This document shows, in pieces, positions 10,924 to 22,708 of a stretch of DNA of 64,000 nucleotides. Within the stretch, counting starts at the first letter, position 1. Each line of letters starts with the position of its first letter. Made by a program: the position numbers and the translations under genes. Under the pieces are notes generated by a model. It made no database searches. It saw only the letters and a program-made list of their open reading frames with translations, and was not told the DNA's origin. Source of the stretch: Malania oleifera (Eukaryota; Streptophyta; Magnoliopsida; Santalales; Ximeniaceae); NCBI RefSeq assembly GCF_029873635.1, contig NC_080423.1, positions 92,795,691-92,859,690 of the forward strand, given 5' to 3'.

Positions 10924-11297
10924 TCAACAAGAGACTACATTAACTAAATCCAAACATCGCTTGAACTTAGGTAATGTAGCAGGCTTCGTGAGCATATCTG
11001 TAGCATTTCCATCTGTGTGGATCTTCAATAATTGGAACTTACCACTTTCAACCCAACCTCTAATTGCATGGTACCGCACGTCAATATGCTTTGTGCGAGA
11101 GTGGGAGACCTGATTCCTTGCCAAGTGGATCGCACTCTGACTATCACAGAATACATGTAACCTATCCTGCACAACACCAAGTTCTTGAATCAGTCTAGTT
11201 AGCCACAAAGCCTCCTTACCTGCCTCTGTCAAAGTTATGTATTCAACTTCTGTAGTAGACAAAGTTATACTAGGTTGTAACATAGCTGACTTACTCT
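10924..11297 (-). pseudogene. Copia RNase H, C-terminal part
   Basis: The minus-strand frame encodes the end of a Ty1/copia polyprotein. It carries the LSTTEVEYI segment, the DSQSAIHLARN motif with its catalytic aspartate, the TKHIDVRYH motif and the closing DMLTKPATLPKF stretch. RNase H removes the RNA strand after reverse transcription. The frame is open for about 120 codons and then runs into the unclassified insertion at 11298, beyond which coding resumes at 13204. The element is dead because of this break, the gypsy insertion and the loss of its 5' end. Confidence 0.85.
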
Positions 11298-12097
11298 AAA
11301 AATGAGCAGCTCGGAAGCTATCCCAAGTATAGGAGTTTAGTCGTGTAATAATTAGCCCAAGGACCAAATTGTCTCCTCAGGGAATGCAGTTTAATTCCAA
11401 ATTTTGCATAATCCCAAAAGCAAATAAGAAAAAAAAAGTTTACTGAACACAGTTCAGTTTCAGTTTCCTAGGATTTTTGAGATTTGTGCAACGAAACTTG
11501 AAAAATGTGTGAAATCTAAATAAGAAACAAGTAACAGTAGTTAAATCCTATATTAAATATTCATACTGGAAAAGAAATCCTGCGTTTAAACTTCCAAATA
11601 AAGACAAAAAAAACTGATACTCTACTACTTGACTAAAGCATTCAATCCAAAAAAAACTCAATCAAACACTAACTCAGATAAAAATCAACCTAGTCAATAG
11701 TTTAAACAAAGACTAAACCAAACCAAACAATCCACTCAAGAAAAAATGAACTTAAGAATTAGAAAGAGCAAATCGAGCTTGACAATGAAACACAACTCAA
11801 CCTGAAACTCATTCCAAAGATAATAAAAACTTGAACTTTAATAATAACCAAATAAAAATTTAAAATTCTAGGATTTTAACACAACTCAAATAAGCAAGAT
11901 TAACTAAAAAAAAAAAAACTATATAAAAGAAATGAGAGAGTGAGAGAGAGGGAAAAAAAAAAAAAAAACAAACCCAACGATGGCAAAAAAAACTGAACTT
12001 AATAATATAAATTACCCAACAAATTTCTAAAATCCAACAAACTTTAATTGAAATAAAACTAAAATTAATTATGTCAAAAGCTTAAACAGGTATTTAA

Positions 12098-12156
<59 letters not shown>

Positions 12157-13203
12157 TTGGAGCTGCTCTCGGGTTGCTCCCATGCAGTAGGCATAACACA
12201 ATAGTAGCAGGCACAGGCATAGGCACAACACAATAGCTGTCGAGTTGCTCCCCCTTCCCTGCACACAGCAGCAGCACCAGGTTGCAGATGAGAGAAGCAA
12301 CAACAGCAATGGCTCGTAGAGTAGCACGCAGTAGCAAGAGGAGACAGTAGGAGCAGCAGATGAAAGGAGATAGAGCTGAGAGGGAGAGAGCTAAGACTGA
12401 GGGAGAGGAGAGGAAGAAACCGAGAGAAAAAGAGAGAAGCCGAGATTTGGGAGAATGAGAGAAGAGATAACATAAGAAGAGAAAAAGAGAGAGAAAAGAA
12501 GAGAAGGAGCCTCACCTATGCATGACACCCCCTGCTGCCTCCTGCAAAAGCTACTCTAAAAAATAAAAACAAGACCCCCAAAACCCTAAGCAAGCCTTCC
12601 CCCTTTTTATTCCTTCCAGCCGGCTACCCCTTCACAAGATTTGGGCCTTACGTGCATGGTCGAGTCAAATTAGACCCAACAAAAACCTTTTTTTTCTTAT
12701 GTTCCAGCACACACATAGGGTAGCCCACTCATGTCTTCACCTCCAAGCCCAGCCACTCACGCACACACACTCACGGATGCGCGATCTCTTTTCTATTTTG
12801 CATGGCCCGACCCTTATATATTTTTCTTTTTTTCTTTTTTTCTTTTGCATGACTTCAAATTTCATGCATTCACGTGCATGACTTCACGACTTCCTTTCAC
12901 ACACGCACACGGCTACTCAGACACAAGTTCGATCACGCGGCCTCAAATAAATACGTGCATGGCTCACAGTCACATGCATGACTTCATCTACGTTTTTAAT
13001 TTCAATTCTAATTTCCAAAATTGTCTTGCAATATTAAAACACGAATAACCGTAAATTTACTACAAAAATAGGATATTTATCTCAAGATTATCAAATGAGC
13101 TCGACGTTAAAAATATTAGACATAATTAGGCATTTAACTAGAATTATAATCTTGAATGCACAGTTTTAAACGCCTAATTACGCAACTTTGACGTGTCATC
13201 AAT
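11298..13203. mobile_element. Unclassified 1.9-kb insertion in copia RNase H
   Basis: Copia coding sequence stops at about 11297 and resumes at about 13204, in the middle of the ISWK/SKSAM region, so the intervening 1.9 kb is an insertion. It contains AT-rich DNA, a GA microsatellite and GC-richer sequence. Its open frames (12069-12515 and others) are serine/leucine strings read from the microsatellite. Flanks ACTCT (11293-11297) and AGCCT (13204-13208) agree at 3 of 5 positions, a possible decayed target duplication. No terminal repeats or coding domain were seen. A solo LTR is one candidate. Confidence 0.55.
12102..12153. repeat. (GA)n microsatellite
   Basis: An uninterrupted GA run of about 50 bp inside the unclassified insertion. 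Confidence 0.95.
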
Positions 13204-14974
13204 AGCCTTCCAACTAATGGAACCACCAGCCATGGTAAAATGAAGCCAGAAGTATACCTCCTCTTATCCAAATAACCAGCATAATCAGAGTCCACATAAT
13301 CCTGAACATTACAATCATCAATACTTTCAAACAGGGTACCATAATTAGAGTGTCACGCAAATATCTGAAAATTCATTTCACCAAATTCCAATGCATTCTA
13401 CCTGGATTAGCCATATATTTTCTTACTAAACTAACTGCATATGACAAGTCTGGTCTACTACATACAATAGCATACATCAGACTCCCTATTGCACTGGCAT
13501 AACGCACATTAGCCATATCCAACTTATCCTTATCAGTAGAAGGACACAGTTTAGTAGACAACTGAAAATGAGCAGCTAGAGGTGTACTTACCGATTTAGC
13601 CTTATCCATGTTAAACCTTTCCAACACCTTCTCAATATACTTACCCTGTGACAACCACAGCTTCTTCTGTTGTCTGTCCCTCCTGATTTCCATGCCAAGG
13701 ATCTTTTTAGTTGTACCAAGATTTTTCATCTCAAACTCATCCTATAACCTGGCTTTCAACATATTCAACCCATCAATACTGTTAGAGGCAATCAACATGT
13801 CATCCACATATAACATAAGGATCACATATACACCACTGTTAAGCAATCTAAAGTAAACACAACTGTCATAACTGCTTCTAACATACCCAATCCTCAACAT
13901 ATAAGAATCAAATCTCTTATACCATTGCCTAGGGGATTACTTTAAACCATAAAGAGACCTATTCAACTTACATACCAAGTGTTCTTTGCCTTGTTCCACA
14001 AACCCCTCCGATTGCTCCATAAAGATATCTTCCTCCAACTCACTATGAAGGAAAGATGTCTTTACATCCATCTGTTCCAGATCTAAATCATGCATGACAA
14101 CCAATGCTAACAAGGATCTAATAGAAGCATGCTTAACAATAGGAGAAAAGATTTCATTATAATTTATACCTTCTTCCTGTTTGTATCCTTTTGCTACTAA
14201 CCTAACTTTATATTTTATCCTTTCTGATTCTAAAGTAGGTTCTTTCTTTCTGAAAACCCACTTACAAACAATCAGCTTCCTGTCCTTGGGCTTCTGAACC
14301 AACACCCAAGTGTCATTCTTATGAAGAGACTCCATCTTCTCAATCATGGCTCCAAGCCAACTATCTCGTTCAGAACTCTAAACTGCTTCCTGAAAATCAG
14401 AAGGATTTCCACTACTAGTAACCAGAGCAAATATAACTAAGTCCTCAAACCTATACCTGACCGGAGGTTTAACATTCTTCCTTTCTCTTCCGGGGCTAGC
14501 CCTGTAGGCTCATGTCTATCACCTGTCTAAGGAATTTCCTAAGGAACTGTAGCCTCTCTCACTGTATCCTATGCAACAGAATCAACAACAGTAGTGTGAG
14601 TATTACCCACACCTGAATTCTGAAGACAGTCCAGCTCCACCTGAATAGGTACTCCTGCTGAATCAGACTCCACCTTCTTATCAGAATTCTTCTTCAACAT
14701 GGTTTCCTCATCGAAGACCACATACCTGCTAATCACCACCTTCCATGCTATAGGGTCCCACAACTGGTATCCCTTCACTCATTCTTGGAAACCAAGAAAT
14801 ACGCATAATTTGGACTTAGAGTCCAACTTTGATATGTCCTGTTCTTGCACATGCACATATGATGGACAACCAAATATTCTCAACATAGAGTAATTTACTA
14901 GCTTACCTTTCTATATCTCCTTAGGAACCTTTGCATTAATAGTTGTAGAAGGAGACATGTTTACCAGGTAACAT
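13204..14974 (-). pseudogene. Copia reverse transcriptase and part of RNase H
   Basis: Minus strand, in coding order from 14974 down. First comes the C-terminal end of integrase and linker (MKGYQLWDPIAWKVVISRYV, about 14720-14778). Then the reverse transcriptase start (HKNDTWVLV, VCKWVFRKK, RLVAKGYKQ, about 14130-14320), the QMDVKTSFLH catalytic region (DVKTAF-like, about 14050), NRSLYGLK (13937-13960) and a YVDDMLI-like region near 13790-13810. Next is the KNLGTTKKILGMEI stretch (13690-13729) and the ASAIGSLMYA to SLVRKYMANPG region (13380-13500). Stops split it into several frames. It joins 30514 on the other side of the gypsy insertion. Confidence 0.85.
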
Positions 14975-14979
14975 GCCAC

Positions 14980-16655
14980 TGTAATGCCCCGACTCAATAG
15001 ATGGGCCCAAAGTGCTACTATTCATGCATAGTCTACACATATCTGATAACATACATAAACTACCCACCCTAAACAGGGACATACGAGTGTATCATATAGA
15101 TCTCTGCTTTCATACATTGCGGAAAACATAAACATTCATACTTCATCTATTAGACTTACCAAAGTTTCTAAGTGACTTCTTACATACATATGATCATACT
15201 TAAAACATAACCTGTTCTTGCAATCCCCAAAAAGGCATTCTGAATTAAGTCTATTACATATACAAAATACTTACGTAAACTAAAAACAGTACTAAGCTTC
15301 GATGTCCCTCTAAAAGCCTACGACCAGTTTCCTGAAGGACTTGAAACAAAGGTTGTAAGTTAGGGTGAGACACTTCTCAGTAAGGTGGAAGATATTACAT
15401 CAATATATGACAACATGTGTTTAAACCAACTGCAAGCAGTTAGGTATATATCATATTATCAATACTATAATATAGGAGATATATAGATATAAATCCTACA
15501 ATAGCTAATTCAACATCATAACGAGCGAGAGTTCCCAAGGTTAGGGTAGGATACAGGCCCATACACTGTACAATCCCTCTGTCCGGTACTCAAACCTGTG
15601 ACTTTGCCCATTTTTGTTTTTAAATCATGCATATGTATATTTAGAACACCGTCCAACTTTGAAACAATAATAACTATGCCAACACTACCCCGTGGCGCAA
15701 GTTATACAATAATAAAGCACTGATTGAGCCCTATTCATGCAAACATTGTTAGGCATCGTAATTTACTCCAGTGGTTTGTGATCAACTAGTGGTCCTTCAT
15801 ACCAAGACGACTACATAGATACCCACACTAAGAACATAGGTGTGGTTGCACTGTATCTCATATTCTAGCAACAATACTGTGCTTACATAATAACATTAAA
15901 CTTTTAGGGCTTCCATAATAACTTTGAGCTTTTGAAGGCACTCATTGTAACAAGTTGCGGTCCCAATACTATATATACGATTTATAATAAAACAAATTAA
16001 CCTGCGCAATTCCAGTATTTTTCACAATCTCATTCATGCATTCTTTTATACATTTTTTCTTTCAATCAAACTATGGTATAAACCAGCACATACACACTCT
16101 CGATTTAACCCTTTCACATATAGAGCTCGATATCTAACCGACACCATTTTCCACATTTTCTGATAACAATTTGGAACTTTAGTTCCTATAGTTCATATAC
16201 GTATTAATCAGTTCTACATATATTCCATTCCATAACATATGCTACGCTCGTTTGGATAAAAACAGACCATACATAGTATATAGTTCGAAAAACATCGTTT
16301 AATAGAAAACAAGGGTTCCAAGCATCTCCTACGTTGGGTTTAATACAAATAAAGTAGTTTTGGAAAGTTTGGACATCATATGCCAAAACCTGACTTTTTA
16401 CCATAACCATAAAACTGAAAAACCGACACTTTTACTTAGTAAAATGTTGCTAATGAATAGTCATAACATACATATAAGCATAAACGAACTTAGACCCTTA
16501 CCTCGATTTCGGGATAAAACCTAGAAATCCTCAAAGTGAAGATCCAATCCGCTACAATCGTAGAGGTTTTCCTCCGGATCCATGTGGTATCCTACGATCA
16601 TCGAAACGGGCGACGAACGGCGAAGGATTGAAGAAAGAGAGAGAGAGAGAGAGAG

Positions 16656-16703
<48 letters not shown>

Positions 16704-17028
16704 CTTTTGTGATTTCTTATCCCCTATGCAATGAAAAATGATATTTATAGACCCCTTAACCTGGTCAAATTCGTTGACAAATTGTACCTTCGTCGACGAG
16801 CCACAGAAGGCTCTTCGTCGATGAACCTCTTCTTTCGTCAACGAGCCCTCATTTGATATTTTTCCCTATCGGTCGGGATCTCTTCGTTGCTGAGGCTTTG
16901 AATTTCGGCGATGAACTTTATAGGGCATTCGTCGAAGAGAACCTTGGCTTCATCGACGAAGCCAGCTAAATTTACCTTTTTACCATTTTCTTATTTATTT
17001 CCTTATTTTATGGTTTTGGGTCTCTACA
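14980..17028 (-). repeat. Gypsy 3' LTR (left copy)
   Basis: 2049 bp from TGTAATGCCCC to GGTCTCTACA. It aligns throughout with 28185-30508. It carries a GA/TA/GA microsatellite (16635-16703) and a cluster of CGTCGACGA-like motifs (16790-16960). Confidence 0.9.
16635..16703. repeat. (GA)n(TA)n(GA)n microsatellite inside the gypsy 3' LTR
   Basis: GA run to about 16655, TA run to 16680, GA run to 16703. At the same position of the partner LTR the repeat is about 145 bp of GGGA/GA. Confidence 0.95.
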
Positions 17029-17042
17029 GTCTCCCCTCTTTA
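17029..17042 (-). other. Polypurine tract of the gypsy element
   Basis: The minus strand reads AAAGAGGGGAGAC directly before the LTR start TGTAGAGACC, where plus-strand DNA synthesis would be primed. Confidence 0.75.
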
Positions 17043-17324
17043 CAAAAATTTCGTTCTCGAAATTTGTTAACCGATTTTAAGCATAACTTCACCTTATCAC
17101 TTAGTTCTACAGAAGAGTCGGTAGCCACCCACATAATAGCTCTGGCCTAAATTTATTACATACCCTCACATATGGCGGAGGAATACTGTGGTTACAATGT
17201 GATGCTTCGAGAGATTACAATATACATACAAAACTCTCCCAAAAACCATATCTAAAATAACCTGAACCACCTATTCTACTTACCTGTCTAACTCTTAACT
17301 ATCTCTGAATAATTGAGGGTACTT

Positions 17325-18640
17325 CTAGTGTATCTCTGACTCTAATTCCCATGAAATTTCTTTCACTGCGTGATTACGCCATAATACCTTCACCAACGGT
17401 ATCTTCTTAGTCCGTAACTGTTGTACCTTATGATCTAATGCATCACTGATCTCCAGAGGTTTGTAACTCAACACGTGCCAAGGGTCTAGCACGCATTTCC
17501 TCAGCACTGACACGTGAAACACGTCATGAACTCTGGATAGTGTTGGGGGTAATGTCACTCAATAAGCAACCAAACCTACCCTTTCCAGGATCTCAAATGG
17601 CACAATGTATCGAAGGCTTAGTTCCCCTTTTTCCCAAACCTCATTACTCCTTTCATCAGAACGATCTTTAGGAATACCATATCTCCTGCCTCGAACTCTA
17701 GCTCTCGTCGGCGAGTATATGCATAACTCTTCTATCGACTCTGAGCTACCCTGACTCTCTCTCTAAATAGCTCGACCTTTGTAGAGGCCTGCTGAATCAG
17801 TTTCGGTCTTAGTATCTGCCGCTCGCCTACTTGATCCTAGTATAATGGAGATCGACACCGACGACCATACAATACCTCATATGGTTTCATCTCTATATTG
17901 GCCTGGTAGATGTTATTATATGCAAATTCCACAAGCGATAGATATCGTATCCAACTGTTCCCAAAATCTAGTACACATGCCCGCAACATATCCTTTAACG
18001 TCTGAATAGTCCTCTCAAACTGCCCATCCGTCTACAGGTGAAATGACGTGCTGAACGTAAGTTATGATCCCAAGGCATCCTGTAGACTCTTTTAGAATCG
18101 AAAAGTAAAACGTGGGTCTCGATCTGAAATGATAGAAACTGGGATACCATGGAGCTGTACAATCTCATGCACATATAGTTTTGCCAGCCTATTCAGAGAA
18201 TAACTAACTCTGATTGGAATGAAATATGCAGTCTTTGTCAGTCGATCTACTACAACCCATATGACATTCTGCTCATGTACCACGGTAGATAACCCTAATA
18301 TGAAATCCATTGAGATATGCTCCCATTTCCATTTGGGAATGTTAAGTGGCTGAAGGGGTCTTGCTGGCCTTTGGTGCTTTGCCTTGACCTGCTGACATGT
18401 CAGGTATTGCTCTATGAAACTAGCAATCTCTCTTTTCATGTTCGACCACCAGAAATATTCCCTCAGATTTCTGTACATCTTCGTACTTCCTGGATGTACG
18501 GTGTAGAGTGAATGATGTGCCTCCTCCAGAATGACCTGTTTAATCTCAGTGTCATTCGATACACAAACCCTACTGTGGAATCTCAATATCCCATCATCAG
18601 AGATATTGAAATCCGGCTTTAAACCACTTTATACCCCTTC
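17325..18640 (-). pseudogene. Gypsy integrase with chromodomain-like C terminus
   Basis: Minus strand. The zinc-binding part holds [15 protein letters not shown] and LTCQQVK (the first cysteine of the HHCC set has become tyrosine). The core follows with ISMDFILGL (first catalytic Asp), [15 protein letters not shown] (second) and, in a shifted frame around 17990-18030, [14 protein letters not shown] (the Glu region), then EFAYNN and YGRRCRSP near 17860-17930. The tail at 17325-17558 (RVHDVFHVSVLRKCV ... IPLVKVLWRNHAVKEISWELE) is the conserved end of plant chromoviruses. Stops near 18090 and 17830 and several frame changes make it non-functional. Confidence 0.85.
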
Positions 18641-18994
18641 CATAACCTCTACCAGCTCTTCGTCTTCCTTCTGAGCTGTTCGGATCCTCTCCTATAAGGT
18701 CGGCTTTACCACAAAGCTAGCAAGAAGAGCCTGGTGATCTCCTCCCACTACTTCCAAGCCCAACCTTTCCAGGTCCATATAGATATGACGCTGAACTCCC
18801 ACTACTGAGACTAATGCATCAATGGACTTCCGACTCAGAGCATCAGCTACCACATTTGCTTTTCTTGGATGATAGCTTATGGTACTGTCGTAATCCTTTA
18901 TCAACTTAAGCCATCTACGCTGCCTCATATTCAGCTTTTTTTGGGTGAAAATGTACTTAAGACTTTTATGGTCGGTAAAAATCTAGTACCTTTA
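18641..18994 (-). pseudogene. Gypsy RNase H, C-terminal part
   Basis: Minus strand. [18 protein letters not shown] lies next to the insertion edge (18935-18985), followed by [14 protein letters not shown] and [17 protein letters not shown] (18825-18928), the usual close of gypsy RNase H. The N-terminal half lies beyond the insertion, from about 21284 upward. Confidence 0.85.
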
Positions 18995-19629
18995 TGTTAG
19001 AATTGGTGTATTCCCAAGAGAGGGGGTGAATTGGAAATTTTAACCTTTTCTCTTAAGTCAGAAGTCAATATGATTTGGTAACCTAGGGTCTTTATACACA
19101 ATTCCAAATGTGCTGATAAATAAGATACGTGGAATTTAAATCATGCACATCATTCGCACCATGACATATATGTGCGATAAATATAAAGTGCGGAAATGTA
19201 AACAGACACACGATATGTTATCGGGGTTCGGCCAACTGTGCTTATGTCTCCGCCTCTAGCTCGAAAGCCCGAGGATTCCACTAATAGCTCACTTAAGGGT
19301 GGAGCGGCACTGATTACAACCAGGTCAATTAGCATAGGGCTGACCTCAACCTTAATCAGGTCAATTAGCGAGGTTGACTTCAACCTATACGCCTTAACAG
19401 GACGACGCACCTAACTTTCCTAACCGAGTCTAAGCCAATCCGGGACTATTCCAGGGCTAGTCTCCCTCTTCAAGGCCGTGCCTGGAAATACAACAGATTT
19501 GTATTACAATCAAATGGTACAGTGATTGTGCTTTCGTGTAAAGCAGATATGTACCCAAATACGCGCAATTACATACACCACAAATGATATAATATGTAAG
19601 CTCAATGTGGTCCAATAACTCGACTCTCA

Positions 19630-19630
19630 G

Positions 19631-19658
<28 letters not shown>
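19630..19658. repeat. (TA)n microsatellite
   Basis: TA run of about 29 bp within the 2.3-kb insertion. Confidence 0.9.
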
Positions 19659-19661
<3 letters not shown>

Positions 19662-20460
19662 CTATCAGTGTAATAAGTGCGTGAGAGTATCAATCAAGCA
19701 GTCTTTGTGTCACAAGATATTCAGGCAAGATGTTCATACAAAGATGTTAGCCAAACAATATATATGTATATTTCAATAAGCGGATTTTCTCAGTTGTATG
19801 ATGCTCAAGTACTGTATATGTTTGGTTTGCAAAAATATATTCAATCTTTGTATTCAGCAAATGATATGTGAGTTAATGAATATTGCAACAAAGATTTTAT
19901 CACATGAACAAGTATCTCTTCAAATATTTTTCCAGATAAAAGCACAATAGATATTTGAAAATATTTGACAAGTTTTTGCAATCCAAAAACAAATATGAAC
20001 TTCTCAAGATATCTCATAAGTTTTATATAAGTCTTCTTAGGAGACACTTATCAACAAAGTCCCCTAAGAATACTTGGGTTTAGCTCTTAAGAAAATCAAG
20101 TCAATCAATCAAGGCAAGGAGAGCAAACCTATTGAAACAAACACTCAATCCACCTATTGAAACAAACACTCAATCCACTTATAGATGATGTAGGCACTAA
20201 TAAAGGGTAAGCATGAGTGAATGAGGCTAAAAAATGGGTAGTATAGGTTTTTTTGGATTTTCAGAGAATTCTCCCCTAATCAAAGTAGCTAATCCTTGTC
20301 TAATTTTCACAAATGATCTTATATATATAGACATGGGAGGAAATATGATTGTTGGGGACCTATTAGGTATTATTAAGAAAGTTTAATGATGTTTCAAATA
20401 TTTTAACCCTGTTTAAAAATTATTTACCTATAGTAAAAATCAGGACAACCCGAGAGGTCC

Positions 20461-20836
20461 AGTCGACCAGAAATGTTTCGATCAACCAGGTCTCATATAG
20501 TTCGGTCAACTAGGGGGATTTTGAACTAAAGGCTCGGTCAACCAGGAGAAGGCGATTTTTCAAATCACCAAGGTTCGGTCGACCAAGCCATTTTGAACTG
20601 GTTGGTTCGATCAACCAGATCGTTGGGATTTCTCCTGAGGACACTCGGTCGACCAGGTAGTTGGAGTACAAAAGTGGCTCGTCGACTAGATGGTCAAAAT
20701 GTTGACCCAGGGAGGTTTCGATCGATCGAGGCTTTTTGAACTACCTAGTTCGGTCGACCAGGACCTTGGTCAACTGTTGACCCAGGTCCGGTCCGGTTGA
20801 CCAGGCCAAAATGAACTATGTTGGCCAGTCGATTGA
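20461..20836. repeat. Spaced array of CGGTCGACCAGG-like motifs
   Basis: About 12 copies of a 12-bp word (CGGTCGACCAGG, CGATCAACCAGG, CGGTTGACCAGG and similar). They start near 20461, 20479, 20503, 20535, 20576, 20608, 20646, 20680, 20719, 20751, 20793 and 20827. After the first three, spacing is 32-42 bp. The sequence between motifs is not conserved, apart from TTTTGAACT-like words preceding several copies. Confidence 0.85.
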
Positions 20837-21283
20837 AAGTGCACCAAGTGTGCATTTCGGTCATGTTTCGAAACATACAAACCCTATTCAAGTGCCTAAC
20901 AAATATATGTACAAATGTATGTGTCCTAGGGTCATTTATGTCCAAAATTAAGACACTAAAAAAGTCCGGTGTCAGTCGACCTAAACCCTAAGGTCTTTCT
21001 ACGGTCACTTTTTAGTTCGTATCTGGTTTGAGCTTACAAAATAAATCATGCATGTGATGTGTGTGAGCTTATTACAAACCAGAGCCCTACTTACTATTAT
21101 AGACCAATTTTCACAAATGAATTATATTACAATTAAGATCGATAATCGGTCTTCAGACTTTACTTGCTTTGTGCCTATCTTGATCTTAACAATCTTAGTT
21201 CCTGCATAAAACCTCAAACACACATTAGATATATAATAAGTATTTGTCATAATAAAAGCCAGACGTGACCAATAAGGTCAACA

Positions 21284-22233
21284 AATTTTCACCATACATG
21301 TAATGCCTCCAGATTTTCAATGTAAACACTACCGCTGTTAATTCCATATCATGTATCGAGTAGTTCTTCTCGTATTCCTTGAGTTGACGAGAAGCATAAG
21401 CAATCACCCTTTTGCATTAGAACACACTCAAGACCTTTCTTAGAGGTGTCACTGAAGATAACAAATCCACCATCCCCAGATGGAATGGTTAGAGCTGGAG
21501 CAGAAACCAACCATTGTTTTAGCTCCTGGAAACTAAGCTTGCACTCATTCGTCCAATCATGCTTCATGTTCTTCTTTATGAGTCGCATCAAGGGACCTGA
21601 TAAATTGGAGAACCTTTCTACAAACCGTCAGTAGTATCCTGCAAGACTCAAAACACTTCTGACATCTTGAACATTCTTCAGTCTCGCCCCAGTCCCCTAC
21701 AACTTCTATTTTACTTGAATCCACTGATACCCCTTCTTTGGACACTACAAACCCTAGAAACGCAATATGTTCCAGCTAGAACTTACATTTCTTCAGTTTA
21801 GCGTATAACCTCTTCTCGCTTAGCATTTGTAGCACTAGTCTCAAATGAACTTCATCTTCTGCAGCACTCTTGAAATACACTAGGATGTCATCTATGAATA
21901 CCATGACGAACTGATCTAAGTATTCGTGAAAAACTCTATTCATCAGATCCATAAATGTTGTAGGTGCATTTGTCAGATGGAAGGGCATAATCATATATTT
22001 GCAATGGACATATCGGGTTTGAAAAGCTATCTTCGGTACATCCTTCGCTTTCACCTTCAGCTAGTGATACCCAGATCGTAGATCGATCTTGGAGAAGATT
22101 TGTATGTCTTGTAGCTGGTCAAACAGATCATCAATCTTGGGAAACGGGTATTTATTCTTTATCGTCACCTTGTTAAGCTCTTTGTAGTCGATGCACATCC
22201 TCATCGACCCGTCCTTCTTCTTTACAAATGACA
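21284..22233 (-). pseudogene. Gypsy reverse transcriptase and start of RNase H
   Basis: Minus strand, in coding order from 22233 down. [20 protein letters not shown] and [20 protein letters not shown] come first, then [11 protein letters not shown] (catalytic Asp, 22061-22100). [18 protein letters not shown] (about 21950-21980) and [13 protein letters not shown] (the DD pair, about 21885-21915) follow. After a stop near 21775 come FLGFVVSKEGVSVD (about 21730-21760), [15 protein letters not shown] (RNase H start, 21415-21460) and [20 protein letters not shown] (21330-21400). Frame changes and stops break it. The start of the domain lies at 25975-26240, beyond the nested copia element. Confidence 0.85.
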
Positions 22234-22694
22234 TGTTAGGAATTCTGGTGTGGACCCGTCGGCAGCAGCACCTCCCCATGCAGCCTATGTTGAAATGAAG
22301 ACCAACAGCCAGCAGCCCTCCACCTACGCTGCAGATTTTGTTGAAATCTGCAGCCACCCCCTTTGAATTTAGCTCCCCCTTGTGTATATATATATATGTA
22401 AGAGAGCTGTGTGCAATGTGTGCAATGTGTGAAAAGTTGTGAGTGTGTGTGGAGAGCTTTGTATGCTGTGATAGTGTTGTGCAGTGCAGAGAGTTGAGGT
22501 GTGAGAGAGAGAGAGAGTTGAGTAGAGCAGTGAGGCTCCTCTGTATATTTCTCCCAATTTATAGTGCAGTGGTGTGTGTTCCTGTGGACGTAGGTCAGTT
22601 TGGACCGAACCACGTAAATCCGGTGTTTCAGTGTGGATGTGCTTGTTTATTTTTCTTCGTGTGTGATTGTTGCTCTAGGTTTTATTCCCCAACA
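22234..22694 (+). repeat. 5' LTR of the nested copia element
   Basis: 461 bp from TGTTAGGAATTCTGG to TCCCCAACA. It holds a short TA run (22386-22397). The long open frames over it (for example 22443-23027) cross the LTR end and primer site and are not genes. Confidence 0.92.
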
Positions 22695-22696
22695 AT

Positions 22697-22708
22697 TGGT
22701 ATCAGAGC
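22697..22708 (+). other. Primer-binding site of the nested copia element
   Basis: TGGTATCAGAGC, complementary to initiator tRNA-Met, 2 bp after the 5' LTR. Confidence 0.92.

Larger units (their letters stand above)
18995..21283. mobile_element. 2.3-kb non-coding insertion (solo LTR or LARD-like)
   Basis: It interrupts gypsy RNase H between the YGE segment (right) and the IFTDH segment (left). The left edge TGTTAGAATTGGTG is clear. The right edge is placed at GTCAACA near 21283 but could be some bases off. No coding region, primer-binding site or internal LTR pair was found. Inside are a TA microsatellite (19630-19658) and a spaced array of GGTCGACCAGG motifs (20461-20836). TG/CA-like ends suggest a large solo LTR or a non-autonomous large retrotransposon derivative. 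No clean target duplication is visible. Confidence 0.65.

Noticed and set aside
12069..12515. Long minus-strand open frames rich in Ser and Leu
   Set aside because: They are read through a (GA)n microsatellite and nearby purine-rich DNA. No domain, and three overlapping frames give the same kind of string.
19150..20047. Several open frames of 60-86 codons in the 2.3-kb insertion
   Set aside because: Short, on both strands, AT- or TA-repeat driven, and without domains.
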